Assembly: GCF_012911865.1 (NCBI RefSeq)
Contig: NZ_JAAXYH010000004.1
Location: forward strand, 268,590-332,589
Reading direction: 5' to 3'
Source: Shewanella salipaludis
GTDB lineage: Bacteria > Pseudomonadota > Gammaproteobacteria > Enterobacterales > Shewanellaceae
DNA length: 64,000 nt
In this document: in pieces, positions 46,721 to 55,383 of the stretch
Numbering within the stretch: position 1 is the first letter of the stretch
Layout of the letters: every line of letters starts with the position of its first letter
Notes under the pieces: model-generated
What the model saw: the letters and a program-made list of their open reading frames with translations, nothing else
Database searches by the model: none
Told to the model about the DNA's origin: nothing
Translations under genes and position numbers: made by a program

Positions 46721-46734
46721 GTGATATCAATCAC
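46721..46734. promoter_or_regulatory. FNR/EtrA-like inverted repeat upstream of exporter operon
   Basis: GTGAT-ATCA-ATCAC is symmetric and matches the FNR box TTGAT-N4-ATCAA at four of five bases per half. A -10-like CATAAT is at 46780-46785 and a TAGAAT at 46769-46774, so the site would lie roughly 50-65 bp upstream of transcription. CRP (TGTGA-N6-TCACA) fits less well because of spacing. The rest of the 300-bp spacer shows no gene. Confidence 0.4.
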
Positions 46735-46811
46735 CTGCCAACTGCTGTTAGGCTGGGGCAGAGGATGTTAGAATAGCGGCATAATTTAGAGCAATAACTC
46801 TAGAGGTGGGA

Positions 46812-48251
46812 ATGAGACTTCCAATGAAAAGCGTGTGGGTGAGCCGGGTAACTCAAGCCGCCAGGGGCTGGCTGCTGGCGGGGCTGGCCCTGTGCGCCTT
46901 CGCCGCGCCGGCAGAGCCGCTGAGCTTCGATGCCGCCTGGCAGCAGTTGCTCAAGGTGAGCGACAAGCTGCTGGCCCAGTCCCAGGAGCTCAATCGCGCC
47001 AAGGGAGAGCAGGAGGCGGGCGAGAGCCTGAGCCTGCCGGCGCTGAGCATAGCCGGCAGCTACACCCGGCTGGAGCAGCCTGTGGAGATGGATCTCAGGG
47101 ATCTCAACCCCTTGGCATCCCTGGATCCCAAGACACTGCCGCCGGCCCTGGGCGGCGCCCTGGCCAGCATTCCCGGCAATTTGTTCGTCACCCCCTTCAC
47201 GGAGCAAGACATCTTCCGTGCCAGCCTGCAGGCCATGTGGCCCATATATACGGGCGGGCAGATCAGTGCCGCCCAAGGGATACACGAGGCCATGGTGGCC
47301 GAGAAGCAGCAGGCGTTGCAACTGGCGACCCGCGAGCTCTTCACCCAGTTGGTGCAACGCTACTTTGCCGTGGCCGTGACCCAGAGCCTGGCCCAGACCC
47401 AGGCACAGCTGGTGGCATCACTCACAGAGCATGCCGAGCATGCCATCAAGCTGGAGCAACAGGGGCAGATAGCCAAGGTGGAACGCCTCAACGCCCAGGT
47501 GGCGCTGGAAAATGCCAGGGTGGATCTCGGCAGTGCCCGCCGTCAGCATGAGATGGCCCAAATTGCCCTGGCGCGCCTGCTGCACGAGCCAAACATCAGC
47601 CCAAGCTCAGGACTCTTCATCCTGCCCGAATTGCCTTCGCTGCCGGCCCTGAGCCAGCTGACCCTGAAGCAACACCCGGCGTTGCGGCTGTTGGCGGCCA
47701 AGGAGGCCCAGGCCCAAGGCCTGGTGTCGCTGGAGCAGGGCAAGTATCGGCCGACTGTGTTCCTGTTCGGCAACTACACCTTGTATGAAGACGACAGCCT
47801 GTTCGCCAAGATGGAACCCGACTGGATGCTGGGCCTGGGGGTGAAGATCCCCCTGCTGAGCCGTGACGGCCCGGGCGGCAAGGTGCAGGCGGCCAGGAGT
47901 GCCCTGCTGCAGGCCAGATACACCAAGGCCCAGACCCGGGAAGATCTCAGCCTGCTGCTGGAGCAGAGTTACCGCCGGCTGCTGCAGGCCAAGGAAGAGG
48001 TCGAAGCGCTGACACTGTCACTGAGCCTGGCCGAAGAAAACCTGAGGCTTAGGGAGTTGGCCTTCAATCAGGGCCTGTCTACCTCCATCGACAGGGTCGA
48101 CGCCGAGCTCAAGCTCAGCGCGGTCAAGAGCCGTCAGTTGGGTGCCAGGTATAACTACATTCAGGCCTATGCCAGTCTGATGACCATCAGCGGTCAGTTG
48201 GATGAGTTCATCGGCCATACACGAGAGCAGGAGACGCAAGATGCGCGCTAA
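46812..48251 (+). CDS. TolC-family outer membrane efflux protein
   Basis: The 479-residue protein has a signal peptide (ending CAFAAPAEP), then two repeats of the OEP/TolC fold with long helical stretches (VAVTQSLAQTQAQLVASLTEHAEHA-type coiled coils) and the conserved GLGVKIPLLSRDGPGGKVQAA near residue 345. It would form a trimeric outer-membrane tunnel. The ATG at 46812 is preferred because AGAGG lies five bases upstream; a later ATG at 46824 is possible. It opens a four-gene operon with an HlyD adaptor and two ABC-2 permeases, overlapping the adaptor by 11 bp. Confidence 0.9.
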   Translation: MRLPMKSVWVSRVTQAARGWLLAGLALCAFAAPAEPLSFDAAWQQLLKVSDKLLAQSQELNRAKGEQEAGESLSLPALSIAGSYTRLEQPVEMDLRDLNPLASLDPKTLPPALGGALASIPGNLFVTPFTEQDIFRASLQAMWPIYTGGQISAAQGIHEAMVAEKQQALQLATRELFTQLVQRYFAVAVTQSLAQTQAQLVASLTEHAEHAIKLEQQGQIAKVERLNAQVALENARVDLGSARRQHEMAQIALARLLHEPNISPSSGLFILPELPSLPALSQLTLKQHPALRLLAAKEAQAQGLVSLEQGKYRPTVFLFGNYTLYEDDSLFAKMEPDWMLGLGVKIPLLSRDGPGGKVQAARSALLQARYTKAQTREDLSLLLEQSYRRLLQAKEEVEALTLSLSLAEENLRLRELAFNQGLSTSIDRVDAELKLSAVKSRQLGARYNYIQAYASLMTISGQLDEFIGHTREQETQDAR

Positions 48252-49212
48252 CAGAATCTTTGCCGTAGCGGCGCTGGTTTTTCTCATTCTGGTATTGGCC
48301 TATGGCCTGGTGCTGGCCTATAGCCCCAAGCCCAGGCTGCTGCAGGGACAGATAGAGGCCAGGGAATACAACATTTCTTCCAAGGTGCCGGGCCGGTTGG
48401 AGCAGGTGCTGGTACGCCGCGGCGATAGCGTGGCGGCGGGGGATCTCCTGTTCGCCATCCACAGCCCTGAGCTGGATGCCAAGCTGATGCAGGCCCAGGG
48501 CGGCTTCGACGCCGCCAAGGCCATGCAGCAGGAGGCCGACAGCGGTGCCAGGGCGCAGCAGATCCTGGCCGCCAAGGAACAGTGGCTCAAGGCCAAGGCG
48601 GGGGCCAGCTTGGCGCAGACCACCTACGACAGGATAGAGAATTTGTTCGGTGAAGGCGTGGTGGCGCGGCAGAAGCGTGATGAAGCCTTCACCCAGTGGC
48701 AGGCCGCCAAGTACACTGAGCAGGCCGCCAAGGCCATGTATCAGATGGCCGAGGAAGGCGCCCGCAGCGAGACCAAGGCCGCGGCCGCGGGCAATGCCCG
48801 CCGGGCCGAGGGCGCCGTCGGCGAGGTCAGCGCCATATTGGCCGACAGCCAGATGCGCGCACCGCGCGCCGGAGAGATAAGCGAAGTGCTGTTGCAGCCG
48901 GGGGAACTGGCCCCAAGCGGGTTTCCCGTGGTCAGCCTCATAGACATGCAGGATGCCTGGGCGGTATTCCAGGTGCGTGAAGACGAGCTCGAGCGCTTCA
49001 AGCAAGGCGCCGTCATGACCCTGGAGCTGCCGGCACTGGGACGGACGGCCGAGTTCAGGGTCAGCCATGTGAGCGTGATGGGCGACTTCGCCACCTGGCG
49101 CTCCACCGAGAGCGGCCATGACTTCGACATGCGTACCTTCGAGGTAGAACTCAGGCCAACCCAGACGATAGCGGATCTGCGGGTCGGCATGTCGGCGCTC
49201 CTGACCCTCTGA
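48241..49212 (+). CDS. HlyD-family periplasmic adaptor (membrane fusion protein)
   Basis: The 323-residue adaptor has an N-terminal membrane helix (about 7-27), a split lipoyl domain (QIEAREYNISSKVPGRLEQVLVRRGDSVAAGDLLFAI, and later MRAPRAGEISEVLLQPGE), an Ala/Lys/Gln-rich helical hairpin that contacts TolC, and a beta-barrel end. It resembles YhiI/YbhG-type adaptors of ABC exporters. ATG 48241 lies inside the TolC-like gene; an upstream in-frame start at 48202 is rejected because it adds a non-conserved extension. Confidence 0.9.
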   Translation: MRANRIFAVAALVFLILVLAYGLVLAYSPKPRLLQGQIEAREYNISSKVPGRLEQVLVRRGDSVAAGDLLFAIHSPELDAKLMQAQGGFDAAKAMQQEADSGARAQQILAAKEQWLKAKAGASLAQTTYDRIENLFGEGVVARQKRDEAFTQWQAAKYTEQAAKAMYQMAEEGARSETKAAAAGNARRAEGAVGEVSAILADSQMRAPRAGEISEVLLQPGELAPSGFPVVSLIDMQDAWAVFQVREDELERFKQGAVMTLELPALGRTAEFRVSHVSVMGDFATWRSTESGHDFDMRTFEVELRPTQTIADLRVGMSALLTL

Positions 49213-49217
49213 GTGGC

Positions 49218-50381
49218 ATGCAGATGACAGGCCCGATCCGCCGCGAACTCCACGCCCTGTGGCATTCCCCCTGGCAACTGGCGTTGGTGACTTATGTGCC
49301 CTTGCTGAGCGTGCTGGCGCTCTGGTGGCTGTTCAGTGCAGGTTTGCCCAGGCAGTTGCCCGTGGCGCTGGTGGATCTGGATCACAGCCGGGTTAGCCGC
49401 ATGCTGGGACGGCAACTGGCGGCCAACGCCGTCACTGCCCCGGTGGCCTTCGCGGATCTGCCCGCTGCCGTCGCCGCCATGCGCCGGGCCGAGGTCTATG
49501 CCCTGGTGCTCCTGCCCAAAGATCTGCAAAGAGACTTGCTCAGGGGCGCCGGCCACAGCCCCAGTATAGACATACGCTACAACAGCCAGTTCCTGCTGAT
49601 GGGCAAGTTGCTCTCCAGCCAACTTCAGCAGAGCCTGGGGGCCGGCTTGCTGGAGCTGGCCGGGCTGAAGCAGCTGGTATCCGGGGTGCCCAGGGCCAGG
49701 GTGGCGGTGAACCTGAGGCCGGTACAGAGCCAGACCACGGCGCTGTTCAATCGCAACAGCAACTATGTCGGCTTCCTGGTGCCGCCCGTGCTGATCGCCC
49801 TGTGGCAGCTGCTGGCCATGCTGGTGTTTGCCAACAGTTTCAATCGCGAGCTGACCCCGGCCCCCCATGACTCTGGCCTGAGCTTGGCTTTCTGGCCCAA
49901 GCTGCTGGCCAAGCTGGGCGTCTATCTGCCGCTCCTGGCGCTCCATGGCGCCGGCATCCTGTGTTTCCTGTATCTCTATCTGGGCTTGCCCTTCGCCGGC
50001 AGTCTGTCGGTGCTGGTTATCGCCCAGTGCTGCATGTTGCTGGCGATCTGGTGCCTGGTGCTGACCGTCTTCCTGCTAATGGCCGACAGCGCCAGGGTGG
50101 TGAGTTTCTGCACCGCGCTGTTCGCCCCCGCCTTCGCCTTCATGGGGATCACCTTTCCCGTGCATGAGATGCCCTCGGCGGCCCAATACTGGCGCCTGCT
50201 GATGCCATCGAGCCACTATATAGACGCCCACGTGGCTCAGGTCAGCTATGGCCTGGGCTGGCCGAGTCTGCCGGCCCAACTGGCATCCTACTGGGGCTAC
50301 CTGCTGCTCTTGCCCGTGATTTACCTGTTGGGACGCAGGCTGCAGACGCGCCTGCAACCCGGCTGTGAGGTCAAGCCATGA
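49218..50381 (+). CDS. ABC-2 type permease, first subunit
   Basis: The 387-residue protein has the YhhJ/YbhS layout: one N-terminal helix (about 18-42), a large periplasmic domain (VALVDLDHSRVSRMLGRQL ...) and five helices in the C-terminal half, with the conserved FMGITFPVHEMPSAAQYW re-entrant motif and a SHYID motif. It would form half of an export channel with the next gene, which it overlaps by 4 bp. No nucleotide-binding domain is encoded in it or nearby. Confidence 0.87.
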   Translation: MQMTGPIRRELHALWHSPWQLALVTYVPLLSVLALWWLFSAGLPRQLPVALVDLDHSRVSRMLGRQLAANAVTAPVAFADLPAAVAAMRRAEVYALVLLPKDLQRDLLRGAGHSPSIDIRYNSQFLLMGKLLSSQLQQSLGAGLLELAGLKQLVSGVPRARVAVNLRPVQSQTTALFNRNSNYVGFLVPPVLIALWQLLAMLVFANSFNRELTPAPHDSGLSLAFWPKLLAKLGVYLPLLALHGAGILCFLYLYLGLPFAGSLSVLVIAQCCMLLAIWCLVLTVFLLMADSARVVSFCTALFAPAFAFMGITFPVHEMPSAAQYWRLLMPSSHYIDAHVAQVSYGLGWPSLPAQLASYWGYLLLLPVIYLLGRRLQTRLQPGCEVKP

Positions 50382-51514
50382 GCCTGCTGCAGCTGGTCAT
50401 CAATGAACTCAAGGCCATAGTGAGCGACAAGGCCATAGCCGTGACCCTGTTCGGCGGCGTGCTCTTCTATTCGATCTTGTATCCTCTGCCCTATCTGCAT
50501 CAGGTGCCGACCGAGCAGCAGTTGGTGGTGGTGGATCTGGACCACTCATCCCTCAGCCGCCAGTTGCTGCGCCATGCCGACGCCAGCGCCAAGATCCGGG
50601 TGGTGGCCAGGGTCGATGCCATAGCCACGGCGCAGCAGTGGATAGCCGCAGGCAAGGCCCATGGTCTGCTGGTGATCCCCGCAGGCTTTCGCCGGGATCT
50701 CTTGCTCGGCAAGGGCGTGGTCTTGAGCTATGGCGGCGACGCCAGTTATTTCCTCATCTATTCCGCCGTGGCCGAAGGCCTGGTGGCGGCAGGCCTGGAG
50801 GCGGGCAAGGGGATCCAGTTGCTGGGCCTGCTGGCAAGGGGCGAGCAGCAGGCCGAGGCGGAACGGGTCTTGAATGCGGTCAGGCTCAACAGCGTGCCCG
50901 CCTTCAATCCGGGTCTGGGCTACACCCCCTATGTGGTCCCAGGCTTGTTTCTGCTGATACTGCACCAGACCCTGCTGATAGGCACTGGCATACTGGGGGC
51001 GGGCCAATGGCGTACCGCCGGCTACTGGCGCGAAACCTCTCCCTTGAAGCTGGTGTGCGGCCGCATCCTGGCCTTTTCGCTGCTCTATAGCCTGTTTACC
51101 AGTTTCTATGTCGGCTGGTGTTATCACTGGTATGGGGTGACGGTACAGGCGAGCCTGGGACGGGTGGCGCTGTTTCTGCTGCCTTTCCTGCTCTCGACGG
51201 CGGCGGCTGGCATCGCCTTGAGTTGCCTGTTCCGGCGGCGCGACTTGCCGACCCAGGTGTATCTGCTGGTGTCCATGCCTATCCTGTTCGTCAGCGGCTT
51301 CGTCTGGCCGCTGGCCTTGATCCCGGATCCCTTGGTGTGCTTGTCGCAGCTGGTTCCGGCCGTGCCCGCCATCTCGGGTCTGCTGCAGCTGAATCAGCTC
51401 GGCGCCGCCTGGACTGATGTGCTGCCCAAGTGGCTGCAGCTGTGGGGCCTGTTCGGCCTATTCTTTGGCTTGGCCGTCAGGGGGATTGCGGGAAAGCGGG
51501 CTAGCCTGCAATAG
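50378..51514 (+). CDS. ABC-2 type permease, second subunit
   Basis: The 378-residue protein is a paralogue of the preceding permease with the same topology: an N-terminal helix, a periplasmic domain (LVVVDLDHSSLSRQLLRHAD) and a C-terminal helical bundle with PILFVSGFVWPLALIPDPL. It completes the TolC-HlyD-permease-permease set. The operon ends here: the next gene is on the other strand and there is no ATPase gene. Confidence 0.87.
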   Translation: MSLLQLVINELKAIVSDKAIAVTLFGGVLFYSILYPLPYLHQVPTEQQLVVVDLDHSSLSRQLLRHADASAKIRVVARVDAIATAQQWIAAGKAHGLLVIPAGFRRDLLLGKGVVLSYGGDASYFLIYSAVAEGLVAAGLEAGKGIQLLGLLARGEQQAEAERVLNAVRLNSVPAFNPGLGYTPYVVPGLFLLILHQTLLIGTGILGAGQWRTAGYWRETSPLKLVCGRILAFSLLYSLFTSFYVGWCYHWYGVTVQASLGRVALFLLPFLLSTAAAGIALSCLFRRRDLPTQVYLLVSMPILFVSGFVWPLALIPDPLVCLSQLVPAVPAISGLLQLNQLGAAWTDVLPKWLQLWGLFGLFFGLAVRGIAGKRASLQ

Positions 51515-51605
51515 CCGCCACCGAATATCAGTGTTGAGTTTGCAGACTGGGGTTCTGGCGATAAAGGCTGGGGTAATGAGGCGTTTTACTGTGGATTTGC
51601 CGACG

Positions 51606-51636
51606 ACAGCCACTAAGACAAAATCTCTGTGGCTGT
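51606..51636. other. Hairpin between the convergent permease and darP genes
   Basis: ACAGCCAC ... GTGGCTGT are perfect 8-bp arms with a further AGA/TCT pairing inside the 15-nt loop. It lies between convergent genes; neither side has a real T run, so it may be a weak bidirectional terminator or a protective 3' structure. Confidence 0.35.
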
Positions 51637-51654
51637 TGCCGCAGCGGCCGAAGA

Positions 51655-52188
51655 CTAGTCTATAATTTCGCCGCGCAGGTATTTGAAAATTTCTTTGGCC
51701 GCTTTGGACTCTGGGCCTTTTTCCAGTTCTTTCTTGGCTTGGCGTACCAGCTGACGCAGCTTCTGCCTGTCCAGTTGTGGATGGGCTTCGACCAGGGTCT
51801 GGATCTCGTCGTCGCCCTGGCTCAGCAAACGCTCGCGCATCTTCTCGAAGATCTGCAGCTGGGCGCTCTCGTTGTTGTTCTTGTTGAGCACCTTATCCAA
51901 TGCCGCTTGAATGGGTTCAATCTCTGCGCTGCGCATCAGCTTGCCTATGTACTGCATGTGGCGGCGATAGGCCTCAGTCTTGGGCTTGATGCTGCGCGCC
52001 TTGACTATGGTGTCGTACAGAAACTCATCCAGCTCTATCTTATCCAACTGAGTCTTGCTCAGGGATACCAGCTGAAGCCCCAGCGCCTGCAGCGCTTCGC
52101 TCTCGCGTTTCTGCTCCGTTCTGCTGACGTAATCGTCATCATTGTCATAGGGCTGTTTAAAGTGTTCTGAATCGCCAACAATTTTCAT
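51655..52188 (-). CDS. darP: Ribosome-associated protein DarP (YjgA, DUF615)
   Basis: The 177-residue basic helical protein belongs to the YjgA/DarP family, a factor that joins late 50S ribosomal subunit maturation. Typical features are SKTQLDKIELDEFLYDTIVKAR, the AYRRHMQYIGKLMR helix and an acidic/Gln-rich middle. The gene is divergent from pmbA with a 161-bp spacer, a usual gammaproteobacterial arrangement. Confidence 0.93.
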   Translation of the reverse strand: MKIVGDSEHFKQPYDNDDDYVSRTEQKRESEALQALGLQLVSLSKTQLDKIELDEFLYDTIVKARSIKPKTEAYRRHMQYIGKLMRSAEIEPIQAALDKVLNKNNNESAQLQIFEKMRERLLSQGDDEIQTLVEAHPQLDRQKLRQLVRQAKKELEKGPESKAAKEIFKYLRGEIID

Positions 52189-52349
52189 ATGGATAAAGCC
52201 TCGAGTTATATACCCGCCAATAATACCATCTCAGGCAATTATTCGCCTAGGTATTCTCCCGCCCGGGCGGCTCTAGCGGCAATATTTAATGTGATTGGGA
52301 TCTGTGTTTGTTATGCTATTGGCATTGCCGATAACCTAAGAGTAGATTT

Positions 52350-53693
52350 GTGTCCTCCAGCAGCCTAGATATTGAATTAGATGCACTCAAGCATGCCGTC
52401 GCCACGGCACTCGAGTATGCCGATAAACTCGGCACCAGCGCGGCCGAAGTGGCGATCAGCAAACAGCAGGGCCTGTCAGTTTCGACCCGGCTGAAAGAAG
52501 TTGAGACGGTCGAGTTCAACAAAGACGGCGCGCTCGGGATCACCGTCTATCGCGATGGCTGCAAGGGCAGTTCCTCGACCTCGGATCTCAGCCCTGAGGC
52601 TATCCGCGTCGCGGTGAAAGCGGCCGACGACATCGCCAGATTCACCTCGCCCGATCCTTTCAGCGGCCTGGCGGATAAGAGTCTGATGGCCACAGAGTTT
52701 CGCGACTTGCAGCTCTATTATCCCCAGGATATAGGGGCCGACGAGTTGGCCCAGCTGGCAATACGCGCCGAAGCCGCGGCCATGGAGGCCGACCCGAGGA
52801 TCAAAAACTCGGATGGGGCCAGTGCCAACGCCCACACATCGGTCAAGGTCTATGGCAACAGCCATGGCTTCCTCAATGGTTACTGCAGCTCACGTTACAG
52901 TCTCAGCTGTGTGGTGATAGGCGAAGAAGCCGACGGCAACATGCAGCGGGATTATGACTACACAATAGCGCGCAAGTTCGACGAGCTATGGACTCCTGAG
53001 GCTGTGGGCCTCAAGGCGGCGCAGAAGACGGTCAGTCGCCTCGGCGCCCGCAAGATAGCCACAGGGCACTTGCCCGTGTTGTTGGCTCCCGAGATAGCGA
53101 CAGGTTTGATAGGGCATCTGGTCGGCGCCATCAGTGGCGGTAACTTATACCGTAAGTCCAGCTTCCTGCTCGACTCTATCGGCACTCAGCTGTTTCCCGA
53201 CTGGTTCAACATAGAAGAGCAGCCGCACCTGCTGGGCGCGCTCGCCAGTGCCAACTATGACAGCGAAGGCGTCGCCACCCAGGACAGGCGCATCATAGAT
53301 GCCGGTACCCTGCAGACCTACCTCTTGACCAGCTATGCGGCGCGCAAGTTGGGCCTGACGACCACGGGTCATGCCGGCGGCATCTACAACTGGACACTCG
53401 GCCACACGGGGCAGACCTTCGATGAGTTGGTCAAGGCCATGGGCACAGGCCTGCTGGTGACCGAGGTCATGGGTCAGGGCGTGAACATGGTGACCGGGGA
53501 TTACTCTCGCGGCGCCGCCGGTTTCTATGTCGAGAATGGCGAGATCCAGTATCCGGTGGAAGAGATCACCATGGCGGGTAACCTGAAAGACATGTTCCGC
53601 GGTATACAGGCGGTGGCCAAAGACAGGGATCTGCGCTCCTCCATCCGTACCGGCGGCATCTTGCTGAGCGAGATGAAGATCGCCGGCAACTGA
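52350..53693 (+). CDS. pmbA: Metalloprotease PmbA (TldE)
   Basis: Non-catalytic partner of TldD in the TldD/E protease. The 447-residue protein has the conserved [33 protein letters not shown] start, [23 protein letters not shown] in the position of the TldD zinc site but without a HExxxH motif, and the GITVYRDG and [19 protein letters not shown] segments. The start is a GTG. A terminator lies 91 bp after the stop. Confidence 0.96.
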   Translation: MSSSSLDIELDALKHAVATALEYADKLGTSAAEVAISKQQGLSVSTRLKEVETVEFNKDGALGITVYRDGCKGSSSTSDLSPEAIRVAVKAADDIARFTSPDPFSGLADKSLMATEFRDLQLYYPQDIGADELAQLAIRAEAAAMEADPRIKNSDGASANAHTSVKVYGNSHGFLNGYCSSRYSLSCVVIGEEADGNMQRDYDYTIARKFDELWTPEAVGLKAAQKTVSRLGARKIATGHLPVLLAPEIATGLIGHLVGAISGGNLYRKSSFLLDSIGTQLFPDWFNIEEQPHLLGALASANYDSEGVATQDRRIIDAGTLQTYLLTSYAARKLGLTTTGHAGGIYNWTLGHTGQTFDELVKAMGTGLLVTEVMGQGVNMVTGDYSRGAAGFYVENGEIQYPVEEITMAGNLKDMFRGIQAVAKDRDLRSSIRTGGILLSEMKIAGN

Positions 53694-53713
53694 TGCGCCG
53701 GCCGCTGGGCGCT

Positions 53714-53743
53714 GCATCCAAGATGAACGCATCCAAGATGAAA
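53714..53743 (+). repeat. Two 15-bp tandem repeats after pmbA
   Basis: GCATCCAAGATGAAC (53714-53728) is followed by GCATCCAAGATGAAA (53729-53743), differing only in the last base. It begins 21 bp past the pmbA stop. Confidence 0.85.
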
Positions 53744-53784
53744 GCGCCTGAAATGAACAGCCACTGAGATGAAACACTCAGCTG

Positions 53785-53821
53785 AAAACGCCGGTCGATA
53801 TCTGTATCGCCGGCGTTTTTT
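53785..53821 (+). terminator. Rho-independent terminator after pmbA
   Basis: AAAACGCCGG-T-CGATA-TCTG-TATCG-CCGGCGTTTTTT: a 15-bp stem with one bulged T and a tetraloop, ending in T6. Confidence 0.92.
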
Positions 53822-53903
53822 ATGCCTGCTGCCCGCACTTTGTGACAGTCTTTGCTGAAATAGTGTACAAAATGTTAGAATGGCGACGGCCCGATGGCAT
53901 AGG

Positions 53904-53948
53904 GCCGTCAACATCAGTGCCATCAACATCAGGGCCGCCAACATCAGC
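53904..53948 (+). repeat. Three 15-bp tandem repeats upstream of arfA
   Basis: GCCGTCAACATCAGT, GCCATCAACATCAGG and GCCGCCAACATCAGC at 53904-53918, 53919-53933 and 53934-53948, ending 38 bp before the arfA start. Confidence 0.85.
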
Positions 53949-53986
53949 ACACAGAAGATATAGAGGATAAAGAGGGTATAGAGGCT

Positions 53987-54277
53987 ATGAGTAAAAGACA
54001 TAGAAAGGCGCAACCGGCTGCAGCCGGTTCAGCTGAGCCTGCGGGTGACCAAGGGCGCGCGCAGTCCCATGACATGGGCCGGGGGGCAATTCAGGACAAC
54101 GCCCTGAAGGCGTTAGTCACCAGCCCCCTGTTCAGGAGCCGGACCGAGAGGCCGAAGAAGGGCAAGGGCGCATACAGCCGCAAGGCAGCAAACCGAAAGG
54201 GGCATCAGCACAAGGGCTATGCCCCTTTCGACTTTCTTGGGGCCGTGTCTTTGCCATCCTGTCCCGCCCGGGCATGA
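53987..54277 (+). CDS. arfA: Alternative ribosome-rescue factor ArfA
   Basis: ArfA recruits RF2 to ribosomes stalled on mRNAs without a stop codon when tmRNA is lacking. The frame is 96 residues and contains the core [20 protein letters not shown] followed by [10 protein letters not shown], equivalent to GQIKDNAIEALLHDPLF and KKGKGSY in E. coli. An N-terminal extension of about 30 residues precedes the core; an internal ATG at 54074 ([10 protein letters not shown]) would give a more E. coli-like length. A strong hairpin lies within the coding region, so the natural product is probably truncated near residue 75, which retains the whole functional core. The tail beyond it is hydrophobic and would be absent from the truncated form. 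Confidence 0.88.
   Translation: MSKRHRKAQPAAAGSAEPAGDQGRAQSHDMGRGAIQDNALKALVTSPLFRSRTERPKKGKGAYSRKAANRKGHQHKGYAPFDFLGAVSLPSCPARA
54194..54230 (+). promoter_or_regulatory. mRNA-truncating hairpin inside arfA
   Basis: CGAAAGGGGCAT (54194-54205) pairs perfectly with ATGCCCCTTTCG (54219-54230) across a 13-nt loop, within codons 70-82. In E. coli and relatives, a hairpin at this place in arfA is an RNase III site and/or terminator that leaves mRNA without a stop, making ArfA a tmRNA substrate and so controlled by tmRNA activity. Confidence 0.88.
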
Positions 54278-54349
54278 GTTTCCTCAGTTCTTGTTAGCCA
54301 GCTCCAGGCTCACCCCTGCCGCATTACCGCCATTGCCTCATTTCAGATG

Positions 54350-55219
54350 TCATTCGGCTTCAATTCTCGCTGCCATTGCCAGCTGCGCTTTCGCATCGCT
54401 CTGCCTGGGACGGTTCAGATAGATGTTGAGACATAGCATGGCGATCAGCGCAGCGTAAATCAGTCCCTTCTCCAGTGGAAACGCCTGTTGATATAGCTCG
54501 ACAGCTATGAGTGTACCTGTAATGGGGGCAACGAATTGGTACAGGGACAGGTGTTTGAAGGCCACCCGCTTGCTGCCTATGATGAAGAGTAACAGTGGCA
54601 GGCAGGTCAGCACTCCGAGCAGGGGCAGCAAGGCCATCTGGGTCCGGGTGAGACTCAGGTCCTGGGGGATGAACAGCAAGCCGATCGCCAGCGGCAGCAT
54701 CAGGCTGGTTTCGTGCTTGAGGGCGACCAAGGGATCTAAGCCTTGTTTTCTATGCCAGAGGATATAGGCGACGAAGGCCATGGCAATCAGGAAACCGGCA
54801 ATGGGAACCACGCCTTGCATGATTGCATCCAGGACTATGATGCCACCGGTTGCCAGCATGCAGCCCAGCATGGCGGGATTTTTCCTGTTCGCCGGGGCGA
54901 AGCAATCCAGGGCGGCGAACAGCACTGGGGTGATGAGATAGGCAAAACTGGCTTCGAGTGCCTGGCCGCTTTGTACCGTCATCGCATAGATGCCCCAGTT
55001 GGCAGCCAGGAAACAGGCCGAAGGCACATAGGTGCGCCAGGATCTGTTGGGTTGCGATGCCTGTTGGGGTTTGGCCCTGACGAAGAGTGCCAGCACCAGC
55101 CAGGTGGCGATGATTTGCATCGCCAGCATGAATAGGGGGGAGACCCTATCGTAGAAATAAAAATACAACGGCAGCGCGCCCCAGATGAGGTTTGCCAATA
55201 AGATTTGCAGGTGTGACAT
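54350..55219 (-). CDS. EamA/RarD-family transporter (drug/metabolite superfamily)
   Basis: The 289-residue protein has about ten hydrophobic helices in the 5+5 EamA arrangement and RarD-like motifs (ILLANLIWGALPLYF near the start, NWGIYAMTVQSGQALEASFAYLITP, and LYQFVAPITGTLIAVELY in the second half). It starts at ATG 55219 (MSHLQILL) with GGACGAAG upstream; the longer start at 55252 adds a polar, non-conserved extension. The substrate is unknown. It is convergent with arfA. Confidence 0.88.
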   Translation of the reverse strand: MSHLQILLANLIWGALPLYFYFYDRVSPLFMLAMQIIATWLVLALFVRAKPQQASQPNRSWRTYVPSACFLAANWGIYAMTVQSGQALEASFAYLITPVLFAALDCFAPANRKNPAMLGCMLATGGIIVLDAIMQGVVPIAGFLIAMAFVAYILWHRKQGLDPLVALKHETSLMLPLAIGLLFIPQDLSLTRTQMALLPLLGVLTCLPLLLFIIGSKRVAFKHLSLYQFVAPITGTLIAVELYQQAFPLEKGLIYAALIAMLCLNIYLNRPRQSDAKAQLAMAARIEAE

Positions 55220-55383
55220 GGGTCTTCGTCCTTGATGTTTGCCGGCATCCAAAATACCCGGCTAGCATAACCTCTGTGTGCGGCGATATCCAGGCATATG
55301 CCATATCCTCATGATTCATATCCGCTTAGTCAGACAATTCCGCTCCGTTAATTCGAGTTGTTGCCCGGCTGCCGCCGGGCAGC

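Noticed and set aside
55363..55380. GCCCGGC-TGCC-GCCGGGC hairpin as terminator of the Prs homologue
   Set aside because: The stem is strong but no T run follows on the minus strand, so it was noted but not called as an intrinsic terminator.
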